Of a DNA stretch of 8,613 nt, positions 1-5,463 are shown piece after piece. The stretch comes from CALAED01 sp937891035 (GTDB lineage: Bacteria; Actinomycetota; Actinomycetes; Streptosporangiales; Streptosporangiaceae), in the NCBI GenBank assembly GCA_035642125.1, contig DASQSZ010000305.1, forward strand, positions 1 to 8,613, in the 5' to 3' direction. The notes under the pieces were generated by a model. The model was not told where the DNA came from and did no database searches. It worked only from the letters and a program-made list of their open reading frames with translations. The translations under genes were made by a program, and so were the position numbers. Positions within the stretch are counted from its first letter, which is position 1. Each line of letters opens with the position of its first letter.

Positions 1-552
1 GCCCGCCTGTCCGAACGCGAGTTGCTCAACACCATCACGCTGCTGTTGGTCGCCGGGCACGAGACGACGGTCAACCTCATCGGCAACGGTGTGCTCGCCC
101 TGCTGTCCGCGCCCGCTCAACGCGAAGCGCTCATCCGCGACCCCACGCTGCTGCCTGGCGCGATCGAGGAGTTGCTGCGTTATGACGGACCGGTGGAGCG
201 GGCCAGCCAGCGGATCGCGCTGGAGGACATGGAGATCGCGGGCACGACGATTCCCAAGGGCGCCTGGGTGCATGTCTCGATCGGCGCCGGCGGCCGCGAC
301 CCGGCAGCCTTCGCCGACCCCGACTCGCTCGATCTCACCCGTGTCGACAACCGGCACATGGCGTTCGGGCACGGCCCGCACTACTGCCTGGGCGCACCGC
401 TTGCCCGGCTCGAAGGCCAGGTCGCCATCGGTGCGCTCCTTGACCGTTTCCCCAGCCTGGCCTTGGCCACCACCCCGGACAAGCTCGCCTGGAAGCGGAC
501 CGGCTCGATCGTCCGCGGCCTGACCGCCCTCCCCGTCCTGACTCGCCCGTGA
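1..552 (+). CDS. Cytochrome P450, C-terminal part (5' end outside window)
   Basis: The C-terminal 183 residues of a soluble bacterial cytochrome P450, a haem monooxygenase that normally takes electrons from a ferredoxin and ferredoxin reductase. The frame is open from base 1, so the start lies to the left. Visible in order: the I-helix oxygen-activation motif AGHETT (window residues 18-23) with its acid-Thr pair; the K-helix ExxR motif in EELLRY (Glu57, Arg60); and the haem loop FGHGPHYCLGAPLAR, whose proximal ligand is Cys129 (bases 385-387). All landmark residues are intact, so this end looks functional. The style (AGHETT, FGHGxHxCLGAxLAR) is that of CYP107/CYP105-like enzymes of actinomycete secondary metabolism or xenobiotic oxidation. 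The substrate cannot be deduced and no redox partner is in view. It converges with the minus-strand genes that follow; its TGA directly abuts a truncated gene start. Confidence 0.95.
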   Translation, partial: ARLSERELLNTITLLLVAGHETTVNLIGNGVLALLSAPAQREALIRDPTLLPGAIEELLRYDGPVERASQRIALEDMEIAGTTIPKGAWVHVSIGAGGRDPAAFADPDSLDLTRVDNRHMAFGHGPHYCLGAPLARLEGQVAIGALLDRFPSLALATTPDKLAWKRTGSIVRGLTALPVLTRP

Positions 553-610
553 GTGGCCCCTCCCAAGAGTCGACTTCCGGGGTATAGGTCAGCGCGATAT
601 AGGTGGGCAT
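553..610 (-). pseudogene. Truncated start of a YciI-like gene
   Basis: On the minus strand an ATG at 610 follows a good ribosome binding site (GAGGA, 615-619) and lies 16 bp after the stop of the DUF1905 gene, as in an operon. It opens MPTYIALTYTPEVDSW, which resembles the N-terminus of actinobacterial YciI-like (YCII/DGPF) small proteins. After about 18 codons the resemblance ends where the frame enters the antisense of the P450 3' end. The frame stays open for 91 codons in total, but the remainder is Arg/Gly-rich shadow sequence. Reading: the 5' stub of a gene whose body was lost by a deletion or rearrangement that placed the P450 gene against it. The family assignment is from memory of a short segment and is tentative. 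Confidence 0.45.
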
Positions 611-626
611 GGTGTCCTCACTGTGG

Positions 627-905
627 TCAGTCGATCCGCTCTTCGAGGAGAACGGTCACGGTCTGGCCGGCCTCCTTGCCGATCGCCTTGCGGATCTCGG
701 CCTTGACCGGCAGCTTGTGCCGCCCGTCTCCCAAGGCCATGAAGGAGCTTTGGAACGGATGCCCGTCGATGGTGCCGCGTACCTTGACCAGGCCGCGCGT
801 CTGGAAGTACTCGGCCGATTCGGGCCAGACCAGATAGGTGTGCCCGCCCTGGCTGGGGCTTTTTTCCAGCTGAGCGGTGAACCGCTTGTTGATCATGGTG
901 TTCAT
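627..905 (-). CDS. DUF1905 domain protein
   Basis: A 92-residue protein made almost entirely of a DUF1905 domain, a small beta-barrel family also found at the N-terminus of YdeI/OmpD-associated proteins. Characteristic segments: GGHTYLVWPESAEYF (about residues 20-34), TRGLVKVRGTIDGHPF (36-51), SSFMALGDGRHKLPVKAEIRKAIGKEAG (53-80) and the end VTVLLEERID. The length matches stand-alone members. The start is the ATG at 905 because a GGAG (912-915 on the complementary strand) sits 6 nt upstream; a second in-frame Met is at residue 4. No enzymatic activity is established for this family that I can state. It lies downstream of the amidase gene on the same strand and directly upstream of the truncated YciI-like start. 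Confidence 0.9.
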   Translation of the reverse strand: MNTMINKRFTAQLEKSPSQGGHTYLVWPESAEYFQTRGLVKVRGTIDGHPFQSSFMALGDGRHKLPVKAEIRKAIGKEAGQTVTVLLEERID

Positions 906-924
906 GAGACGCTCCAGATGACGA

Positions 925-1036
925 TCAGACGTTGCCGTCCAGGTCCCGTATGGCGATCATGGGCGGCGTCACGCCTTCCATCCTTCGCATAGAGAACGAA
1001 CGGCTCCGCCGGACTGGACATCCAGGCCACCAGCAT
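925..1036 (-). pseudogene. Coding-like remnant upstream of the DUF1905 gene
   Basis: Between the amidase stop and the DUF1905 start the minus strand has two coding-like pieces in different frames. From ATG 1036 it reads MLVAWMSSPAEPFVLYAKDG. A second frame then takes over with nearly all third positions G or C: VTPPMIAIRDLDGNV, ending at TGA 925-927. Joining them by one frameshift gives one plausible polypeptide. The RDLDGN string recalls the RDPDGN turn of VOC/glyoxalase-fold proteins, but the piece is too short to assign. If the first frame is followed without a shift, it yields a 44-codon ORF whose TGA overlaps the DUF1905 ATG (ATGA), so a genuine tiny coupled ORF is the alternative. No clear ribosome binding site precedes ATG 1036. 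Confidence 0.25.
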
Positions 1037-1093
1037 TCTGTTACGTGAATTCCTGCGGGCGCCCCTACCCGCGTGCGACCGATGCGGGACTTC

Positions 1094-3343
1094 TTACTTC
1101 ACGTAGACGAGGCCGTCGGTGACGACGTAAGGGCGCCCGGACGTTCCCAGCACCACGAGCTTGACGGTGTGCTTGGCGCTCGTGGACCACGATTTTGTCC
1201 ACACGATCTGCCGATACAGGGTGCTGGTCGCGCGGGTGTCGACGGTGGCCGCCTTGACGCCGTCGACGTAGACGTCCATGACGCCATGGTTGCTCGCCCG
1301 CTTGACGATCAGGCCGGCCGAGCGGCCGGTGAACGTATAGCTGGCGCCGGCACCCCTTGTGCCGCTGTAGACGGCCCTGCCGCCCAGGTAGGAGCTGGAG
1401 GTGGCCGTGTACTTCCACGTGCCGGTACGGACGGAGCCGGAGTCGCCGATCCCGCCGACGGTGCGGGTGGCCGAGGATGTCGCAGTGTTGCCCGCCGCGT
1501 CGGCGGCGGCCAGCGACCAGGCCGTGGCGGTGTTGAACTTGGCGGTGCTCGCCCACGACGTCGTCGTCGTCGTACCGAACGACGTCGCCGTCGGCGAGGT
1601 GGCCTTGACCGATCTGAGCAAGACGTCGTCGGCGACCTTCCAGTCCAACGCCACGGGGGTGGTCACGCTGGTGCTGACCGTGCCGCTCCGGATGGCGAGG
1701 GTCGCGGCCTTGCTGAAAACGGGGGCGGTGGCATCGGCCGTGACGGGATAGTCCGGGGACTCGACGGTGGTGCCGTCGATGTTGGCGGCGCGCAGGCGGA
1801 GGGTGTGCGCGCCCGCCGGGAGCGTCAGCTGCGCCGAGGTGGCGGCCCCGTCCGGCCGGGCGACTGTCGAGCCGTCGACGAGCACCTCGTAGCCCGATAC
1901 GGCCGCGGGCCGCCAGGCGAGGGTGACGGCTCCCTTTGTGTAGTACGTCGTTCCGATCTTGGTTGCGCCGCCAATTCCGGTCAGCGCCAGGCTGGTGAGC
2001 GGGGTCATCCATTGCTTGGCCGCGGTACGGATGTCGCCGAGCTTGGCATAAAGGAGATCACCGGGGCATTCTGTGGCGAATCCGTCACGGTGCCCGGAGA
2101 TGGTGTTGAAAGTGACGTTCGTGCCGTACGGGTACTTGCCGTCGGTGGCGCGCTCGGTGAGCGTCGTCGTGCCGGTCGGGTCACCACCATGCAGCCCGAG
2201 CTTCCACGCCGCGATCTTGGCGACGGAGTCCTGGGCGGCCTGGCCCGGCGCGGTGGTTGTGTGGGTGCCGAGCACGGAGACGCCGGTGGCGTCGGTGTTG
2301 AAGCCGTAGGTGTGCGCGCCGAGCACGGGCCGGTCGACGCCGCCGCCCCGCCCCTCGAAGATGGTGCCGCACTTGTCGACGAGGAAGTTGTAGCCGATGT
2401 CGTTCCAGCCGTTGCTCCGCACGTGGTAGAGGAAGATCGACTTGATGATCGACGGTGACTCGGCGCAGGAATAGGTGTTGGTGCCGGCCGTGTGGTGGAC
2501 GAACACGGCCTTGATCGTCTCGCTGTACTCGGGCGGATTCTGCACCAGCGACTCGTCCGCGCCCCAAGAGGTGCGGCTATTGATCGGCGGGCGCGGCGCC
2601 GTGCTCGACGAAGCGGTGGTGGCCTGCCGCGACGACGTCGTCGGGGTCGGCGTGGCCGCGGTGGCCTGCGCGGTGGGCGTGGCCGGCGCGGCCGGGGAAG
2701 GCGATGCCGGGGGCGGCGAAGCCGGGGGCGGCGGCGAATCGACCGGAGTCGAGGGGGCCGAACTCGTGTCGGGCTGCGACGGGCCGGCCGAGGGGCCGGT
2801 GGTGTCGACGGCCGCCACCGGCGTCAGCCCGCCGGCTCCGGCGGCTCGCCGCGGGGTACGCCGGTCGCCATCGGGATCGACCAGATCGACGCGGAGCCCG
2901 GCGGGCAACGCGCGCTGCCCGGCCACCCGCACCTCGACACCGTTCGACGGGCCGACCCACAGCGGCGCGCTGCCACCACGGGCGGCCGCGCTTTCCCGGG
3001 AGCGCGGATCGGGCGCGTCGTCCCCGTTCGGCTCCACCGGCAGCCATCGTGACCATGCTCCGGTCCGTGCGCTGCGGGCGCGCACCCGTACCTGCGCGCT
3101 CAGGTCGGTGCGCGCGTCGTCCCAGGTGACGCCGAGCAGGCTGAACGGGACGGTGGTCCGCGCCGGGATCCCTTTGACGTTGGCCGCCATGGCGGGGAGC
3201 GCGATGGTGTGCACCATCCCCTCGGCCGGGCTCTCGGCCGCCGGGCTCGGCGCGGAGCCGAACGCGTAGACGGTGGCCGCCGCCGTGGCCAGCGCCACGG
3301 TGCACAGGCCGGCCATCTGAGAGAGACGAATCCGACGTGGCAT
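1094..3343 (-). CDS. Secreted PGRP-type N-acetylmuramoyl-L-alanine amidase with C-terminal accessory domains
   Basis: A 749-residue secreted zinc amidase predicted to cleave the MurNAc-L-Ala bond of peptidoglycan. Layout: Sec signal peptide (about 1-35, MPRRIR then a hydrophobic run); N-terminal region of unknown fold common in actinobacterial PGRP proteins (about 40-165); Pro/Ser/Thr/Ala-rich linker (about 175-250); PGRP/Amidase_2 domain (about 252-445); two beta-rich, Ig-like stretches (about 450-630); and a C-terminal module (about 638-749) with YVDGV and YRQIVW motifs, probably a jelly-roll wall- or glycan-binding domain. The zinc site looks complete: VHHTAG (His283/His284), GHRD (His418) and ECPGD (Cys426), with Tyr318 in IGYNF. 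It should therefore be catalytic, not only a binding PGRP. Start ATG 3343 has GGGAG (3350-3354) 6 nt upstream. Likely roles are wall remodelling or lysis of competitors; the sequence does not decide. Confidence 0.93.
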   Translation of the reverse strand: MPRRIRLSQMAGLCTVALATAAATVYAFGSAPSPAAESPAEGMVHTIALPAMAANVKGIPARTTVPFSLLGVTWDDARTDLSAQVRVRARSARTGAWSRWLPVEPNGDDAPDPRSRESAAARGGSAPLWVGPSNGVEVRVAGQRALPAGLRVDLVDPDGDRRTPRRAAGAGGLTPVAAVDTTGPSAGPSQPDTSSAPSTPVDSPPPPASPPPASPSPAAPATPTAQATAATPTPTTSSRQATTASSSTAPRPPINSRTSWGADESLVQNPPEYSETIKAVFVHHTAGTNTYSCAESPSIIKSIFLYHVRSNGWNDIGYNFLVDKCGTIFEGRGGGVDRPVLGAHTYGFNTDATGVSVLGTHTTTAPGQAAQDSVAKIAAWKLGLHGGDPTGTTTLTERATDGKYPYGTNVTFNTISGHRDGFATECPGDLLYAKLGDIRTAAKQWMTPLTSLALTGIGGATKIGTTYYTKGAVTLAWRPAAVSGYEVLVDGSTVARPDGAATSAQLTLPAGAHTLRLRAANIDGTTVESPDYPVTADATAPVFSKAATLAIRSGTVSTSVTTPVALDWKVADDVLLRSVKATSPTATSFGTTTTTSWASTAKFNTATAWSLAAADAAGNTATSSATRTVGGIGDSGSVRTGTWKYTATSSSYLGGRAVYSGTRGAGASYTFTGRSAGLIVKRASNHGVMDVYVDGVKAATVDTRATSTLYRQIVWTKSWSTSAKHTVKLVVLGTSGRPYVVTDGLVYVK

Positions 3344-3367
3344 GTACGGCTCCCGGCTGACCCCGTC

Positions 3368-3393
3368 CCTGTCTCGTACGCGGGCGAGACGGG
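3368..3393 (-). promoter_or_regulatory. Leader hairpin upstream of amidase gene
   Basis: An inverted repeat GTCTCG (3371-3376) and CGAGAC (3385-3390) with an 8-nt loop, extended by a mismatch and two further G-C pairs to 3368-3393. It lies about 17 bp upstream of the amidase ribosome binding site, inside the expected 5' leader. It could be a leader structure or an operator. It does not match any riboswitch I can recognise. Confidence 0.35.
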
Positions 3394-3418
3394 CGTGATG
3401 TCATCATGGTTTGGTTCG

Positions 3419-3435
3419 GTGACAATAGCAGTCAC
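3419..3435 (-). promoter_or_regulatory. Possible amidase promoter overlapped by an inverted repeat
   Basis: On the minus strand TGCTATTGT forms an extended -10 element (TATTGT at 3422-3427), giving a leader of about 70 nt to the amidase ATG. It is embedded in an inverted repeat, GTGAC (3419-3423) / GTCAC (3431-3435), spaced by 7 bp, which could be a regulator site on the promoter. There is no good -35 hexamer at the usual distance, so the assignment rests on the extended -10 only. Confidence 0.3.
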
Positions 3436-3639
3436 GGACAGCCCAGAAGCCCAAATCTTGCCCGCGGCGCCGTCCGATTCCGGTCGCCGATAACGGCGGG
3501 AACCACGCCACCGGCTAATCTACGAAGCGTGCTCGGTTCGTCACCGGGATTCGGCGGATCGTCGCAGCTCAGCGGTCCTTCTCGGCGTGGTTTAACGCGT
3601 GCGGCGCGGCCGCCGCCGCCAGGTATTGGAGTAGTGGAC

Positions 3640-3943
3640 TTATTGGGCCAGCGCCCGTGGCGGCGCCTTTATCCCGACCACGACATCGGCGATCTCGATG
3701 TACTGCGCTTTGGCGCCCATCCGGAACTCGGTGGCGGCGGCGTGACTTTCTTCTAGGCTGTCCGCCTCGACGATCGTGACCTGGTCAACGCGCCGGCCTG
3801 GATCTTGGCGGCCAGCACGCGGCCAGGCCTTGAACTTATCGGGCGTCGACGCCCGAAGTGACCACATGAGTCAGCTGTTTGGCGTACTTCGCCAGATCCC
3901 GTGCCTCGGAGCCGCCGCTCTCAAACCACGGCCACGGCGCGTT
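3640..3943 (-). pseudogene. Frameshifted remnant of an unidentified gene
   Basis: The minus strand carries protein-like sequence that jumps between frames. Piece A (3943-3839, no start codon) contains ESGGSEARDLAKYAKQL followed by THVVTSGVDA and a stop. Piece B, one base out of frame, starts DKFKAW. Piece C, in a third frame, reads RVLAAKIQAGALT with every third position G or C. Piece D returns to frame B: DQVTIVEADSLEESHAAATE, then FRMGAKAQYIEIADVVVGIK and APPRALAQ, ending at TAA 3640-3642. Joined, they give one continuous polypeptide of about 95-100 residues, so this looks like one gene broken by several small indels and lacking its 5' end. The 75-codon ORF covering B and D uses poor codons where C should be. 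I do not recognise the family. Sequencing error is the alternative to true decay. Confidence 0.5.
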
Positions 3944-3952
3944 TTAAAATTT

Positions 3953-3970
3953 CGGCAATAGCGGCAATAG
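3953..3970. repeat. Tandem 9-bp repeat CGGCAATAG x2 in an AT-rich patch
   Basis: Two perfect head-to-tail copies of CGGCAATAG (3953-3961 and 3962-3970), flanked by AAAATTT on one side and GGCAAAAATGG on the other. This is one of the few AT-rich spots in the window. It lies between the decayed gene and the HD-domain gene. No function is evident. With only two copies it is not a convincing iteron array. Confidence 0.5.
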
Positions 3971-4019
3971 GCAAAAATGGCTCCGCCCTCCGTCGCCCGG
4001 GTCGCGGGGAAGATCGGGG

Positions 4020-4040
4020 CGCCGGGCCACAGGCCAGGCG
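4020..4040 (-). terminator. Hairpin downstream of the HD-domain gene
   Basis: Starting 18 nt after the stop codon on the minus strand, CGCCTGGCC, TGT and GGCCCGGCG form a stem of eight G-C pairs plus one mismatch with a 3-nt loop. There is no U-tract, which is common for actinobacterial intrinsic terminators. A terminator for the HD-domain gene is the natural reading. Confidence 0.4.
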
Positions 4041-4058
4041 GCGTGCTGTGCACCCTGA

Positions 4059-4658
4059 TCACACCACGGCGTGCCCGTACCCCTGGATCAACGGGGTGAG
4101 GTCGGGCTCGCCGAATCTTTCCCGCAATGATTCAAAGAAGGCGACTTTTTCTTCGCCGAATCGTCGTACGGCGACAGCGTAAGACGTGGCGGTGACGAAC
4201 GTCGGCGGCGCGGTCTTGCTGTGAAACTTGTCGGCGTACATCACGAGCCGCTCCTCGGCCGACTCGGCCAAATAGTCGGCGACCGGGAGGGGGAGCCCCT
4301 GATCACATACATCGGCGCGACTCAGCCCCATGCCCGTGTGACGCGAGCAAAAACGGCGGAGCCGCGGCGCGAATCCCTCCTCGGCCAGCAGTTCGTGGCC
4401 GAGCAGCCCATGCCTTATGTAGTGCGTGTGATCGCGCGCCCCGGTGGCGGGATCGTAGAGCCGATATACCCCGATGTCATGGAGCAGGCTGCCCGCCCTG
4501 ACCAGGTCCGCATCGACTTCTGGGCCGATCCGCGCGAGCAACTGTTCGGCGATCCCGCAAACGATCTCGCAGTGCGTGTAAACGTGTTCGAAGACGGCCC
4601 ACGTCGGCGCGTGCTTCTCGTGCAGGGCACGGATCTGCCGGTCCGTGGGAATCCGCAT
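4059..4658 (-). CDS. HD-domain phosphohydrolase
   Basis: A 199-residue, single-domain HD superfamily protein, predicted to be a metal-dependent phosphohydrolase on nucleotides or phosphate esters. Metal-site candidates: His25/His29 (EHVYTHCEIV), the His60-Asp61 doublet in LLHDIGVY, His83 and His88 (RHGLLGHELL), His107 (SRHTGMG) and Asp143 (YADKFHSK). The LLHDIG form puts it in the HDIG group. There is no signal peptide or membrane segment, so it is cytoplasmic. The substrate is unknown. The start is ATG 4658, with AAGG 7 nt upstream; TAAGGT at the same place also fits a -10 element of a leaderless transcript beginning at the ATG. The gene is divergent from a PycTM-like membrane effector about 136 bp away. 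A link in which it removes a cyclic or modified nucleotide signal is attractive but only inferred, since this family also occurs alone. Confidence 0.88.
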   Translation of the reverse strand: MRIPTDRQIRALHEKHAPTWAVFEHVYTHCEIVCGIAEQLLARIGPEVDADLVRAGSLLHDIGVYRLYDPATGARDHTHYIRHGLLGHELLAEEGFAPRLRRFCSRHTGMGLSRADVCDQGLPLPVADYLAESAEERLVMYADKFHSKTAPPTFVTATSYAVAVRRFGEEKVAFFESLRERFGEPDLTPLIQGYGHAVV

Positions 4659-4659
4659 G

Positions 4660-4679
4660 CCTGAACCTTAGCGGTCAGG
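4660..4679 (-). promoter_or_regulatory. Hairpin over the ribosome binding site of the HD-domain gene
   Basis: On the minus strand CCTGACC, GCTAA and GGTTCAGG form a 7-bp stem with one bulged base, ending one base before the ATG. It pairs away the GG of the AAGG Shine-Dalgarno. It could limit translation or, as DNA, be a binding site between the divergent genes. Confidence 0.3.
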
Positions 4680-4714
4680 TCGCGCGACGCCAGGAGCGGG
4701 CGCCCCGGGGGTTA

Positions 4715-4736
4715 GTTTCCCCTGTCGGCAGGGAAC
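4715..4736. promoter_or_regulatory. Inverted repeat between the HD-domain and PycTM-like genes
   Basis: TTCCCCTG (4717-4724), loop TCGG, CAGGGAA (4729-4735): seven pairs with one bulged C, lying in the shared divergent regulatory region, about 58 bp before the PycTM-like start. It is a candidate operator or leader hairpin. No convincing -35/-10 pair was found for either gene in this interval. Confidence 0.3.
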
Positions 4737-4794
4737 CCGCCCGGCGCACGATCCGTCACATGGTGCGTCCAGGTTCTTGGGTATGGAGTTTCTG

Positions 4795-5325
4795 ATGAGC
4801 AAGTCGCCGCAGGCGATTGACCACGACCGCGAAACCTTTAGGTCGTATGCGTGGCAGGTCAATGAGGCGCTCCATGATTGGACCGCCAAAGTGGACACCA
4901 AAGCGTCCGTCATCCTTTCGCTGGAAACCGCGGTCCTAGGGATCGTTCTCTTGTTCGCCGGCCCGGACAAGCCATTAGGTCACCTAACGGGGCAGGCCGT
5001 TTGGGTCTTCCGGGTGGGCATCCTCTTTTTGGTCGCGGCCGTCGCCGCCGCCGGGGCCGCCATTTTTCCACAGCTCAACCGCCGGGAAGCGCGGAAACGG
5101 TGGCGGGAGAACTATGTGTACTTCGGCCATCTCAGGCACTGGAACCCGGCGGATCTCATCGCCACCCTGGAAAACCATGGGCCGAGGGAGACCAATTATG
5201 TGCTGAGCGTGCAGATGATCGCCCTTTCGAAGATCATCTGGCGAAAGCACACACTCCTGCAGTGGTCACTGTGTCTCGTCGTGCTGGGGAACCTGGGCAT
5301 CTGGGCGGCCGTCCTGCTGAAATAA
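4795..5325 (+). CDS. PycTM/DUF5706-like membrane protein (orphan Pycsar-type effector candidate)
   Basis: A 176-residue membrane protein with three predicted helices: about 38-56, 70-91 and 155-175. Before the first helix it has WTAKVDTKAS (residues 29-38), matching the (N/V)DTKA signature of PycTM (DUF5706) proteins. Between helices 2 and 3 is a cytoplasmic stretch with YVYFGHLRHWNP (107-118) and WRKHTLLQWS, typical of actinobacterial members. In Pycsar defence such effectors are triggered by cUMP or cCMP from the cyclase PycC and damage the inner membrane to stop phage. No cyclase is visible here, so the effector role is inferred from family alone. The start is ATG 4795, since GGAG (4785-4788) lies 6 nt upstream; in-frame TTG 4777 and ATG 4783 lack this. 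It is divergent from an HD-domain hydrolase and followed by an HTH-DUF5753 regulator. Confidence 0.8.
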   Translation: MSKSPQAIDHDRETFRSYAWQVNEALHDWTAKVDTKASVILSLETAVLGIVLLFAGPDKPLGHLTGQAVWVFRVGILFLVAAVAAAGAAIFPQLNRREARKRWRENYVYFGHLRHWNPADLIATLENHGPRETNYVLSVQMIALSKIIWRKHTLLQWSLCLVVLGNLGIWAAVLLK

Positions 5326-5412
5326 CGAGTGGACTCCGAAATGGAGCTAATGTGGCGGGCGATGGGTGAATAGCCCGGTCTGCGCCGCCTTTCGCGGGGG
5401 CTCTTTACCGGT

Positions 5413-5433
5413 TCGCGGCGCATCTCGCGGCGC
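5413..5433. promoter_or_regulatory. Direct repeats upstream of the HTH-DUF5753 gene
   Basis: Two perfect copies of TCGCGGCGC (5413-5421 and 5425-5433), 12 bp apart start to start, 31 bp before the regulator ATG. Just after them CCCCA (5438-5442) and TGGGG (5449-5453) form an inverted repeat that runs into the GGAGG ribosome binding site (5453-5457). Both are candidate autoregulatory sites. GC-rich background makes chance repeats likely, hence low confidence. Confidence 0.25.
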
Positions 5434-5463
5434 GGTGCCCCACCATGATGGGGGAGGTCTGTC

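Noticed and set aside
1068..1088. CCCGC/GCGGG hairpin as amidase terminator
   Set aside because: Only 5 bp with an 11-nt loop and no T-tract; too weak in this GC-rich background.
1561..1600. Repeated GTCGTCGTC bases as a microsatellite
   Set aside because: It encodes the TTTTTS run of the amidase (residues 591-596) and is simply Thr codons on the other strand.
1073..2458. Long plus-strand ORF (461 codons) opposite the amidase gene
   Set aside because: It is a shadow of high-GC coding sequence: Gly/Arg/Ala-rich, no domain, no ribosome binding site, while the minus frame has a complete signal peptide and amidase motifs.
3344..3540. c-di-AMP (ydaO-type) riboswitch upstream of the wall amidase
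   Set aside because: Considered because such riboswitches precede wall hydrolase genes in actinobacteria, but I could not match its conserved core here. An Infernal/Rfam scan would decide.
3406..3756. Plus-strand 116-codon ORF in the amidase/HD intergenic region
   Set aside because: No ribosome binding site, Pro/Arg/Gly-rich low-information protein, and it runs antisense to the frameshifted remnant, which has better coding character.
4668..4970. Minus-strand 100-codon ORF overlapping the PycTM-like gene
   Set aside because: Antisense to a gene with a good ribosome binding site and clear membrane helices; no family resemblance.
5372..5402. AGCCC/GGGCT hairpin with a short T-run after the PycTM-like gene
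   Set aside because: Short stem and a 21-nt loop; a terminator is possible but not supported well enough to list.
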